Below are positions 42,049-49,325 of a stretch of 64,000 bases of DNA, piece after piece. Position 1 is the first letter of the stretch. Every line of letters starts with the position of its first letter. The DNA is taken from contig NZ_RQJW01000012.1 in assembly GCF_004028635.1 (NCBI RefSeq), forward strand, positions 248,001 to 312,000. Direction: 5' to 3'. The DNA comes from Streptomyces cyaneus (GTDB lineage Bacteria > Actinomycetota > Actinomycetes > Streptomycetales > Streptomycetaceae). Made by a program: the position numbers and the translations under genes. Under the pieces are notes generated by a model. It saw only the letters and a program-made list of their open reading frames with translations. It had not been told where the DNA came from and made no database searches.

Positions 42049-42971
42049 CTTCCACGACAGACACGGCCGGGCACCCGGACGTCGCCGAGATCTCCGACCT
42101 TGCCGAGGGCCTTCTCCCTCCGTCCAGGACCGCCGACGTACGGCGGCATCTGGACGAATGCGAACTGTGCGCGGACGTCCACGCATCGATTGAGGAGATC
42201 CGGGGGTTGCTCGGCACCCTGCCCGGCCCCGCACGCATGCCTGCCGATGTCGCGGGGCGCATCGACGCCGCACTCGCCGCAGAAGCTCTGCTCAACGCCA
42301 CGGCGCCCGATGACATCAACCAGCCGAAGCTCGCCGGCGCGACCCGCTCGATCTCCGAAGCGGACGACAGCGCGCATGTTTCACGTGAAACATCGGCAAC
42401 GACAGACCGTCCGGCAGGCCACGCCCGCTCCTCGACCACCGGCCCCGGCCGCAAGGACCGCAAGAAGGCCGGCCGACGCAAGGTCGCCGTCCTCAGCGCC
42501 GCATTCACAGCCGCCGCCCTGGGCCTCGGCTCTGTGCTGGTGACCTCACTGATGGGGGGCGGGGGGGCCGGTCCATCGGCCGACGGCGGGCAGACCCGTG
42601 CCGACACCTTCTCCGCAGCGAAGCTGGAGAAGCAGGTCGCCGATCTCCTTGCCAACAGCGAGAGCTCCCCCGGCAGCTCTCGCGCTCCCGACCGGAGCCT
42701 GGGCGCGGTAGGCGAGCCCGATCCCAAGAGCCCTCAGATCCTGCGCAAGATCGAGGTGCCCGAATGCATCCAGAAGGGCATCGGCCGCAACGATGCGGCG
42801 CTCGCCGCTGAGGAAGGCGTCTACCAGGGGAAGGACGCTCTGCTCGTTGTACTGCGCGATACCTCTGACATCCACCGGGTCACCGTCTACGTCATGGACG
42901 CGACCTGTGTGAAGCAGCCGTCGTCGACCACGGCCAAGGTTCTCCTGACGGACTCCTACGCGCGCTCCTGA
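42045..42971 (+). CDS. Zinc-binding anti-sigma factor of SigM
   Basis: A 308-residue membrane anti-sigma factor. The N-terminal ZAS domain has H-x3-C-x2-C (His35, Cys39, Cys42), a linker, one transmembrane helix (about 148-168), and an extracytoplasmic domain containing two cysteines (PECIQ and DATCVK). It is translationally coupled to sigM by a GTGA overlap and should hold SigM at the membrane until released. A perfect parS site lies in the coding sequence and is translated as VSRET (112-116) in the linker. Counterpart of Rv3912. Confidence 0.88.
   Translation: MTSTTDTAGHPDVAEISDLAEGLLPPSRTADVRRHLDECELCADVHASIEEIRGLLGTLPGPARMPADVAGRIDAALAAEALLNATAPDDINQPKLAGATRSISEADDSAHVSRETSATTDRPAGHARSSTTGPGRKDRKKAGRRKVAVLSAAFTAAALGLGSVLVTSLMGGGGAGPSADGGQTRADTFSAAKLEKQVADLLANSESSPGSSRAPDRSLGAVGEPDPKSPQILRKIEVPECIQKGIGRNDAALAAEEGVYQGKDALLVVLRDTSDIHRVTVYVMDATCVKQPSSTTAKVLLTDSYARS
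42378..42391. other. parS site inside the anti-sigma gene
   Basis: Perfect GTTTCACGTGAAAC within coding sequence, read in the frame V-S-R-E-T in a linker that is not expected to be conserved. Confidence 0.92.
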
Positions 42972-43043
42972 GAAGTCGGTGCTTCGTCTCCTTCAGGCGT
43001 GACAATCCCTACGGTGTGGCATCACCGTGTGCCCGGACACAGT

Positions 43044-43070
43044 GGGAATGCGCGCCCCTTAGGATCCGTT
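43044..43070 (+). promoter_or_regulatory. SigR-type promoter of trxBA
   Basis: GGGAAT at 43044-43049 and GTT at 43068-43070, separated by exactly 18 bp, matching the SigR (thiol-stress) consensus GGGAAT-N18-GTT. It lies 71 bp before trxB. The trxBA operon is a known SigR target in S. coelicolor. Confidence 0.85.
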
Positions 43071-43141
43071 GGGTGGGGTGAGAGTTCTGAAAGGGGCTCC
43101 ACCCGGTCCGACGACGCAGTCCAGAGACGAGGAACCAAGCC

Positions 43142-44110
43142 GTGAGCGACGTCCGTAACGTGATCATCATCGGCTCCGGGCCCGCCGGCTACACGGCGGC
43201 GCTCTACACCGCGCGCGCGTCGCTGAAGCCGCTTGTGTTCGAGGGTGCCGTCACCGCCGGCGGTGCGCTCATGAACACGACCGAGGTGGAGAACTTCCCG
43301 GGCTTCCAGGACGGCATCATGGGCCCCGAGCTCATGGACAACATGCGCGGCCAGGCCGAGCGCTTCGGAGCCGAACTCGTCCCGGACGACATCGTCAACG
43401 TCGACCTGAGTGGTGAGATCAAGACCGTCACCGACACCGCGGGCACGGTCCACCGGGCGAAGGCCGTCATCGTCGCCACCGGCTCGCAGCACCGCAAGCT
43501 CGGTCTGCCGAACGAGGACGCCCTCTCCGGCCGCGGTGTCTCCTGGTGCGCCACCTGCGACGGGTTCTTCTTCAAGGACCAGGACATCGCCGTGATCGGC
43601 GGCGGCGACACCGCGATGGAGGAGGCCACCTTCCTCTCCCGCTTCGCCAAGTCCGTGACCATCGTCCACCGCCGTGACACCCTGCGCGCCTCCAAGGCGA
43701 TGCAGGACCGCGCGTTCGCCGACCCGAAGATCAAGTTCGTCTGGGACAGCGAGGTGGCCGAAGTCCAGGGCGAGCAGAAGCTCTCCGGCCTGAAGCTGCG
43801 CAACGTCAAGACCGGCGAGCTTTCGGACCTGGCGGTCACCGGCCTGTTCATCGCCATCGGCCACGACCCGCGGACCGAGCTGTTCAAGGGTCAGCTGGAG
43901 CTGGACGAGGAGGGCTACCTCAAGGTCGACGCCCCCTCCACCCGCACCAATCTGAGCGGTGTCTTCGGCGCCGGCGACGTGGTGGACCACACCTACCGCC
44001 AGGCAATCACCGCGGCCGGCACCGGCTGCTCCGCCGCCCTCGACGCCGAGCGCTTCCTCGCCGCCCTCGCGGACGAGGAGAACGCCGAGCCCGAGAAGAC
44101 CTCTGTCTGA
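43142..44110 (+). CDS. trxB: Thioredoxin reductase
   Basis: A 322-residue NADPH-thioredoxin reductase. FAD-binding motif GSGPAGYTAA at 11-20, redox-active Cys136-A-T-Cys139, the NADPH-binding GGGDTAMEEA, and the C-terminal FGAGDVVD. It keeps thioredoxin reduced and is induced by disulfide stress. GTG start after GAGGAAC. A SigR promoter lies upstream, and trxA follows 42 bp downstream. Confidence 0.96.
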   Translation: MSDVRNVIIIGSGPAGYTAALYTARASLKPLVFEGAVTAGGALMNTTEVENFPGFQDGIMGPELMDNMRGQAERFGAELVPDDIVNVDLSGEIKTVTDTAGTVHRAKAVIVATGSQHRKLGLPNEDALSGRGVSWCATCDGFFFKDQDIAVIGGGDTAMEEATFLSRFAKSVTIVHRRDTLRASKAMQDRAFADPKIKFVWDSEVAEVQGEQKLSGLKLRNVKTGELSDLAVTGLFIAIGHDPRTELFKGQLELDEEGYLKVDAPSTRTNLSGVFGAGDVVDHTYRQAITAAGTGCSAALDAERFLAALADEENAEPEKTSV

Positions 44111-44152
44111 CCCCCACCCACCCCACCACGCACCAAAGTTAAGGAGCCCGCC

Positions 44153-44485
44153 GTGGCCGGCACCCTGAAGAACGTGACCGACGATTCCTTCGAGCAGGAC
44201 GTCCTCAAGAGCGACAAGCCCGTCCTGGTGGACTTCTGGGCCGCCTGGTGCGGACCGTGCCGCCAGATCGCGCCGTCCCTCGAGGCGATCGCCGCCGAGT
44301 ACGGCGACAAGATCGAGATCGTCAAGCTGAACATCGACGAGAACCCGGGTACGGCCGCCAAGTACGGCGTCATGTCCATCCCGACGCTGAACGTCTACCA
44401 CAACGGCGAGGTCGCCAAGACCATCGTCGGCGCCAAGCCGAAGGCCGCGATCGTCCGCGACCTCGAGGACTTCATCGCCGAGTGA
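44153..44485 (+). CDS. trxA: Thioredoxin
   Basis: A 110-residue thioredoxin with the active site WCGPC (Cys33, Cys36) and the cis-proline region SIPTLNVY. Reduces protein disulfides and is recycled by TrxB. The GTG start follows TTAAGGAG. It is co-transcribed with trxB. A parS site begins one base after its stop codon, followed by a hairpin terminator. Confidence 0.96.
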   Translation: MAGTLKNVTDDSFEQDVLKSDKPVLVDFWAAWCGPCRQIAPSLEAIAAEYGDKIEIVKLNIDENPGTAAKYGVMSIPTLNVYHNGEVAKTIVGAKPKAAIVRDLEDFIAE

Positions 44486-44486
44486 C

Positions 44487-44500
44487 GTTTCACGTGAAAC
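44487..44500. other. parS site
   Basis: Perfect GTTTCACGTGAAAC between the trxA stop codon and the terminator. Confidence 0.92.
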
Positions 44501-44501
44501 A

Positions 44502-44535
44502 CGAATGGGCCAACCCGAGGGGGTTGGCCCATTCG
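44502..44535. terminator. Bidirectional terminator trxA / acetyltransferase
   Basis: A perfect 15-bp stem (CGAATGGGCCAACCC / GGGTTGGCCCATTCG) with loop GAGG, followed by T-rich sequence, between convergent genes. Confidence 0.88.
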
Positions 44536-44555
44536 CTTTAGAGAGGCAGCTGGCT

Positions 44556-45173
44556 CTACAGAGGCCTCAGCGCCGGTTCCTTCTGCACCGCTCCCAGAAG
44601 CCGGTCGATCGCCATCTCCACGTCTTCCTTCCAAGACAGCGTCGTCCGCAGCTCCAACCGCAAGCGCGGAGACGTCGGGTGAGGGCGAACCGTCTTGAAG
44701 CCCACGGCCAGGAGATGGTCCGCGGGCAGAACACACGCAGGCTCTTTCCAGCGAGCGTCTCCGAACGCCTCGATCGCCTTGAAGCCCCGCCGCAGCAGAT
44801 CCTTGGCGACCGTCTGGACCATCACCCGGCCCAGTCCCTGACCCTGGTAGCCCGGCATGATGAACGCGGTCATCAGCTGCACCGCGTCCGGTGAGACGGG
44901 GCTCGTGGGGAAGGCCGTCGAGCGGGGGACGTAAGCAGGAGGCGCGTACAGCACGAAGCCCACCGGTACGTCGTCGACGTAGACGACCCGACCACAGGAG
45001 CCCCAGTCCAGCAGGACGGCGGAGATCCAGGCTTCCTTCTCCAGAGCGGGTTTGCCGGCTTTTACCGCGGCTTCGCCACTGACCGGGTCCAACTCCCAGA
45101 AGACACACGCGCGGCAGCGCTTGGGAAGGTCCTGAAGGTTGTCCAGCGTGAGCGGTACGAGCCGACGCCCCAT
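44556..45173 (-). CDS. GNAT-family acetyltransferase
   Basis: A 205-residue protein with a GNAT domain: the acetyl-CoA loop is in MPGYQGQGLGRVMVQ (about residues 112-126) and RRGFKAIEAFGD follows. An N-terminal block of about 35 residues contains CRACVFWELD, common in the Streptomyces homologues beside parB. The substrate is unknown. The start at 45173 follows GCGAGGAAC. It may be coupled to a small upstream frame (45062-45319). In mycobacteria this spot holds CwlM instead. Confidence 0.82.
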   Translation of the reverse strand: MGRRLVPLTLDNLQDLPKRCRACVFWELDPVSGEAAVKAGKPALEKEAWISAVLLDWGSCGRVVYVDDVPVGFVLYAPPAYVPRSTAFPTSPVSPDAVQLMTAFIMPGYQGQGLGRVMVQTVAKDLLRRGFKAIEAFGDARWKEPACVLPADHLLAVGFKTVRPHPTSPRLRLELRTTLSWKEDVEMAIDRLLGAVQKEPALRPL

Positions 45174-45319
45174 GAAGGCTGTTCCTCGCTTCCTTCGCCC
45201 GCAGCGTCGCGAGCGGCTGTCAGGGCGCTTCGTTCCCTGAGCAGGCTGCCGACGAACCCGCCGACCGCGCCCAGCCCAAGGCCCGCGCTCACCAGTCCGG
45301 TGCGGCTCACCGTTCGCAT
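45062..45319 (-). CDS. Candidate small membrane protein overlapping the acetyltransferase start
   Basis: An 85-residue frame starting with an ATG directly after a strong ribosome site (GGGGAGGCGGGG). The first 30 residues form a credible membrane helix (GLVSAGLGLGAVGGFVGSLL) with an Arg/Glu-rich exit, and codon third positions are GC-rich. The last third overlaps the acetyltransferase gene in another frame, where it is probably under no separate constraint. It could be a real small membrane protein or a leader peptide coupling translation. Not recognised as a family. Confidence 0.45.
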   Translation of the reverse strand: MRTVSRTGLVSAGLGLGAVGGFVGSLLRERSALTAARDAAGEGSEEQPSWGVGSYRSRWTTFRTFPSAAARVSSGSWTRSVAKPR

Positions 45320-45418
45320 GGACCCCGCCTCCCCTAAGAGGTCTGCCAGGTGGATGCGCCATACCCGAACGCATCGTATCCACGATGCGATTCCATCGAT
45401 ACCGCCAGAAAGCAAAGA

Positions 45419-45455
45419 GCGGGCCGTGTTCCGGTACACACCGGACACGGCCCGC
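45419..45455 (-). terminator. Terminator of parAB
   Basis: A near-perfect 15-bp stem with one bulged base (GCGGGCCGTGTTCCGG / CCGGACACGGCCCGC) and a 6-nt loop, 36 bp past the parB stop codon. Confidence 0.82.
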
Positions 45456-45490
45456 GAGGGTAGGCCAGGAAGCAAAGCCGACCGCCGGCC

Positions 45491-46588
45491 TCAGGCCTCA
45501 ATCTCCTCCGCGTCATCGTCCAGGAGACTCTTCTGCAGAGCCAGCTTCTCGCCCGGAGCGAGCGTGCTGAGGATCCTCTCGAGATCGTCCGGAGAGGCGA
45601 ACTCGACGGTGATCTTGCCCTTCTTCTGGCCCAGTTCGACCTTCACCCGAGTCTCGAAGCGGTCCGAGAGCCGAGTCGCGAGGTCGGACAGCGCCGGGGA
45701 GGGCACGGAGCCGGCCCGCGGCCCCCTGGAGCGCTGGGTCTTCTGTGGGCGAGAGCCCATCAGGGTCACGATCTCCTCGACGGACCGGACGGAAAGCCCC
45801 TCGGCCACCACCCGGTACGCGAGCCGCTCCTGCTCCTCCGGGTCCTCGACGGAGAGCAGCGCCCTCGCATGCCCCGCGGAGAGTACCCCGGCAGCAACCC
45901 TGTTCTGCACCTTGGGCGAAAGCTTCAGCAGGCGCAGGGTGTTGGAGACCTGAGGACGGGAACGACCGATGCGGTCCGCCAGCTGGTCGTGCGTGCAGTT
46001 GAAGTCCTTCAGCAGCTGATCGTAAGCAGCCGCCTCTTCGATCGGATTCAGCTGAGCGCGGTGCAGGTTCTCCAGGAGGGCGTCCAGGAGCAGCTTCTCG
46101 TCGTCCGTGGCCCGCACGATCGCCGGGATGGCATCGAGGCCGGCCTCACGGCAGGCCCGCCAGCGGCGCTCACCCATGATGAGCTCATACCGCGCGGGAC
46201 CGATCTGCCGCACGACGATCGGCTGGAGAAGACCGACTTCCTGAATGGAGGTGACGAGTTCCTGCAGGGCGTCCTCGTCGAAGACCTCACGCGGCTGCCG
46301 CGGGTTCGGCGTGATCGCATCGAGGGGGATCTCCGCGAAGTGGGCGCCCACGACAGAGGCGGGCGTCTCCACGGCGCCGTTCAGCGACGGCTCCTCGGTT
46401 TCATGTGAAACAGGCGGCAGCGTGGCCACCTTCGCCGCGGCCACCCCACGGTCGGTGAGCACCGGGACAGCGGCGGGGGATGCGGAAGCAGCGCCCCCCA
46501 CCGCGGCCGGGGCCACCGTCTTCTCTGTCGGTGCAGCAGGGATCAGTGCGCCGAGACCACGACCCAAACCCCTTCGTCGCTCGCTCAC
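45491..46588 (-). CDS. parB: Chromosome partitioning protein ParB
   Basis: A 365-residue ParB. The CTP-binding/N-terminal domain holds NPRQPREVFDE and the catalytic GERRWRAC motif, a central helix-turn-helix (QLADRIGRSRPQVSNTLRLL) reads parS, and a C-terminal dimerisation domain ends it. It spreads from parS to organise the origin during sporulation. A GTG start overlaps the parA stop by four bases. Residues 60-64 (VSHET) are encoded by a one-mismatch parS site within the gene itself, in the variable linker before the NPRQPR motif. Confidence 0.95.
   Translation of the reverse strand: MSERRRGLGRGLGALIPAAPTEKTVAPAAVGGAASASPAAVPVLTDRGVAAAKVATLPPVSHETEEPSLNGAVETPASVVGAHFAEIPLDAITPNPRQPREVFDEDALQELVTSIQEVGLLQPIVVRQIGPARYELIMGERRWRACREAGLDAIPAIVRATDDEKLLLDALLENLHRAQLNPIEEAAAYDQLLKDFNCTHDQLADRIGRSRPQVSNTLRLLKLSPKVQNRVAAGVLSAGHARALLSVEDPEEQERLAYRVVAEGLSVRSVEEIVTLMGSRPQKTQRSRGPRAGSVPSPALSDLATRLSDRFETRVKVELGQKKGKITVEFASPDDLERILSTLAPGEKLALQKSLLDDDAEEIEA
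46398..46411. other. parS-like site inside parB, one mismatch
   Basis: GTTTCATGTGAAAC differs from parS by one central base (C to T), giving VSHET instead of VSRET in ParB. Confidence 0.65.
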
Positions 46589-47658
46589 TGGATCCCCTCC
46601 ACCATGCTCGGGTTGCTCTGGGCGCCGATGTGGGCGTGCGTCGGGTCGTAACTGACGCCAACACCCTTCAGCGCGATTTCTCGTGCTGCCTCAAGATAGG
46701 ACAAGGCACCGCTCGATCCTGGATCGTAGGTCAGCACCGTCTGTCCATAGCTCGGCGCCTCGGAGATACGGACCGAGCGGGGAATGCTCGTCCGCAGCAC
46801 CTCGTCGCCGAAGTGGGTACGCACCTCGTCCGCGACCTGGGACGCGAGCCGGGTCCGACCGTCGTACATGGTCAGCAGGATCGTCGAGACATGCAGGGCG
46901 GGGTTGAGGTGCCCCCGCACCAGGTCCACGTTGCGCAGCAGCTGGCCGAGGCCCTCCAGCGCGTAGTACTCGCACTGGATCGGGATCAGGACTTCCTGCC
47001 CGGCCACCAGCGCATTGACCGTCAACAGACCGAGTGAGGGTGGGCAGTCGATGAGGATGTAGTCCAGCGGCTGCTCGTAGGCCTGGATAGCCCGCTGCAG
47101 TCGGCTCTCGCGTGCCACCAGGGACACCAGCTCGATCTCCGCACCGGCGAGATCGATCGTGGCGGGGGCACAGAAGAGTCCCTCGACGTCGGGGACCGGC
47201 TGGACGACTTCCGCGAGCGGCTTGCTCTCGACCAACACGTCGTAGATGGAAGGCACTTCTGCGTGGTGGTCGATCCCCAGGGCCGTGGACGCGTTGCCCT
47301 GCGGGTCGAGGTCGATGACCAGCACACGGCCGCCATGCAGGGCCAGTGACGCGGCAAGGTTGACGGTCGTCGTCGTCTTGCCCACGCCCCCCTTCTGGTT
47401 GGCGACCACCATGACGCGGGTCTGCTCGGGCCGTGGCAGGCCCTCGCCGGCGCGGCCTAGAGCCTCCACCGCCAGTTGGGCAGCACGACCGATGGGAGTG
47501 TCGTCCATCGGGGGCGGTGTTTCACGTGAAACATCCTCCCCCATCGACTCGGTACGGGGACCGGGGACCGGATCGGTCATCGGTCCCGCGATGTTGGCGT
47601 CGGACCGCAAGGATTCACTCTCCTCGACTTCAGGCTCGCAATGAACAGAGCCTCCCAT
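46585..47658 (-). CDS. parA: Chromosome partitioning ATPase ParA
   Basis: A 357-residue Walker-type ATPase. The deviant Walker A is KGGVGKT (89-95), Walker B DLDPQGN (118-124 approximately), with CPPSLGLLTVNAL after it. It moves ParB-parS complexes and, in Streptomyces, forms filaments along aerial hyphae before septation. The ATG at 47658 gives the length known from S. coelicolor; the frame is open back to 47865 but that part only translates promoter and parS sequence. A perfect parS inside the N-terminal linker encodes VSRET (43-47). Translationally coupled to parB. Confidence 0.95.
   Translation of the reverse strand: MGGSVHCEPEVEESESLRSDANIAGPMTDPVPGPRTESMGEDVSRETPPPMDDTPIGRAAQLAVEALGRAGEGLPRPEQTRVMVVANQKGGVGKTTTTVNLAASLALHGGRVLVIDLDPQGNASTALGIDHHAEVPSIYDVLVESKPLAEVVQPVPDVEGLFCAPATIDLAGAEIELVSLVARESRLQRAIQAYEQPLDYILIDCPPSLGLLTVNALVAGQEVLIPIQCEYYALEGLGQLLRNVDLVRGHLNPALHVSTILLTMYDGRTRLASQVADEVRTHFGDEVLRTSIPRSVRISEAPSYGQTVLTYDPGSSGALSYLEAAREIALKGVGVSYDPTHAHIGAQSNPSMVEGIQ
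47519..47532. other. parS site inside parA
   Basis: Perfect GTTTCACGTGAAAC in coding sequence, translated as VSRET in the ParA N-terminal linker. Confidence 0.93.
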
Positions 47659-47956
47659 GTCTTCGGGGTCGTGAACCAGTGAGGCCTGTTGTTCTGTGGA
47701 GAAATCCACCTCTGTGGACAACTCTGTGCCCCTCAGGGGGGACGGAGCGTCATCAGAGGCACCTCCTCCTAGAGATCCGAGGGGCTTTCGGTCGCGGGGT
47801 TCGGCCGCAGCGCGGCCGCGACTGATGATGCCGTGCAGCAGTGAGCGACGTTTCACGTGAAACACGATGCACAGCAGCCCTGGCCGAACTGTCGCGACAC
47901 TCCGGCGCGCGTAGGTTTGCCAGCTTGTGTGGAGTACGTCTCGTCGTCAGGACGGA
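47659..47956. promoter_or_regulatory. parAB promoter region with DnaA boxes and a parS site
   Basis: 298 bp between parA and the rsmG stop. On the minus strand it contains a perfect Streptomyces-type DnaA box TTGTCCACA (47713-47721) and TTCTCCACA (47695-47703), both 37-63 bp upstream of the parA start, plus a parS further up. The promoters of parAB must lie here. No gene is seen. Confidence 0.65.
47850..47863. other. parS site
   Basis: Perfect GTTTCACGTGAAAC, about 190 bp upstream of parA; the site nearest oriC in this window. Confidence 0.93.
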
Positions 47957-48673
47957 TCAGCGACGCCGCCGAGCGCGACCCGTCCTGGCCGCCTTCGCCC
48001 TCTTCGCCGCGAAGCGCACACCGCCCGGGCTTTCCCCGACCTCGACGCGCACGACCGTGGACATCGGGTCCACCACGCCCTCCCCGACATGGAGAATCGA
48101 CGTCTCGACCGCCCCCAGCTTGCTCAGAGCCGTCGCCGCGCTCTTCAGCTCCTCCTCCGCCGTGTCGCCCTTGAGGGCGAGCATCTCGCCATAGGGACGC
48201 AGCAGCGGGATGCCCCAGGTGGCCAGCCGGTCCAGCGGTGCCACCGCACGCGCGGTCACGACATGCACCGGCGTCAGCTTCCCCATGACCTCTTCGGCAC
48301 GACCGCGGACGACCGTCACATGGTCCAGCCCAAGCAGCTCCACGACCTCAGTCAGGAAGTTCGTACGCCGCAGCAGGGGCTCCAGCAGCGTGATCTTCAG
48401 GTCCTCACGGACAAGCGCCAGGGGAATCCCGGGCAGTCCGGCCCCCGAGCCCACGTCGCACACCGTCACGCCCTCAGGAACGACCTCGGAGAGCACAGCG
48501 CAATTCAGCAGATGCCGCTCCCACAGGCGGGGCACCTCTCGCGGGCCGATCAGGCCGCGCTGCACACCCGCCTCGGCGAGCAGTTCGGCGTAGCGGACCG
48601 CATCAGCGTAGCGATCGCCGAACACCTCACGTGCCTGCTCAGGCACAGGGGGAAGCTCCGCTGCCTCCGTCAC
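47957..48673 (-). CDS. rsmG: 16S rRNA (guanine-N7) methyltransferase RsmG
   Basis: A 238-residue class I methyltransferase (formerly GidB) that modifies G527 of 16S rRNA using S-adenosylmethionine. The SAM motif is VCDVGSGAGLPGIPLAL, followed by LLEPLLRRTNFL. The C-terminus is a basic Arg/Lys tail. Loss-of-function mutations give low-level streptomycin resistance and raise antibiotic production in Streptomyces. GTG start. The gene follows jag after a small hairpin. Confidence 0.95.
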   Translation of the reverse strand: MTEAAELPPVPEQAREVFGDRYADAVRYAELLAEAGVQRGLIGPREVPRLWERHLLNCAVLSEVVPEGVTVCDVGSGAGLPGIPLALVREDLKITLLEPLLRRTNFLTEVVELLGLDHVTVVRGRAEEVMGKLTPVHVVTARAVAPLDRLATWGIPLLRPYGEMLALKGDTAEEELKSAATALSKLGAVETSILHVGEGVVDPMSTVVRVEVGESPGGVRFAAKRAKAARTGRARRRR

Positions 48674-48750
48674 GGGGGACCGTCCTTCCGTACCGCCGAC
48701 GCCCGGGCGCCGGCCACCAGAACCACCAGAACTAACAGGCTGACAAAGTT

Positions 48751-48778
48751 CGGCCCCGCCTGCGGACAGACGGGGCCG
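48751..48778 (-). terminator. Hairpin between jag and rsmG
   Basis: An 8-bp stem CGGCCCCG / CGGGGCCG, extended by a mismatch and 3 further pairs, with loop CGGA, 20 bp past the jag stop. Probably a partial terminator or processing site. Confidence 0.5.
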
Positions 48779-48797
48779 GAGGAAACGTACGGGCCGA

Positions 48798-49310
48798 TCA
48801 GGCGGGAAGCACGACGACGAACCGCTGCGGCTCCTCGCCCTCGGACTCGCTGCGCAGGCCCGCCGACTTCACCGCGTCGTGCACGACCTTGCGCTCGAAC
48901 GGCGTCATCGGCTTCAGCTTCACGGGCTCGCCGGTGCTCTTGACCTCGGCGGCCGCCTTGGCACCCAGCTCGGAGAGCTCGGCGCGCTTCTTGGCCCGGT
49001 AGCCCGCGATGTCCAGCATCAGCCGACTGCGGTCACCGGTCTCCCGGTGCACGGCCAGGCGCGTGAGCTCCTGCAGTGCCTCCAGCACCTCGCCATCACG
49101 CCCGACCAGCTTCTGCAGGTCTCGGCCGCCCGCGTCGCTGATGATCGAGACAGCGGCGCGGTCGGCCTCGACGTCCATGTCGATGTCGCCGTCGAGATCG
49201 GCGATGTCGAGCAGACCCTCGAGGTAGTCCGCCGCGATCTCGCCCTCCTGCTCCAGGCGGTTCAGGGTGTCTGCACCCTCGACAGCGGCGGAGGTGGTGC
49301 CTTCCGTCAC
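48798..49310 (-). CDS. jag: Jag/KhpB-type KH-R3H RNA-binding protein
   Basis: A 170-residue single-stranded nucleic-acid-binding protein: a KH domain (about residues 45-110) with the LVGRDGEVLEALQ loop, and a C-terminal R3H-type domain (about 110-165) with MTPFERKVVHDAV. KhpB/Jag proteins bind small RNAs and mRNAs and affect cell elongation in other Gram-positives. GTG start after GAAGGAG. Conserved position between yidC and rsmG. Confidence 0.9.
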   Translation of the reverse strand: MTEGTTSAAVEGADTLNRLEQEGEIAADYLEGLLDIADLDGDIDMDVEADRAAVSIISDAGGRDLQKLVGRDGEVLEALQELTRLAVHRETGDRSRLMLDIAGYRAKKRAELSELGAKAAAEVKSTGEPVKLKPMTPFERKVVHDAVKSAGLRSESEGEEPQRFVVVLPA

Positions 49311-49325
49311 GGGATGGGCTCCTTC

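Noticed and set aside
47659..47865. Upstream extension of parA starting MFHVKR
   Set aside because: Translates a parS site and promoter DNA; the ATG at 47658 gives the ParA length known from S. coelicolor.
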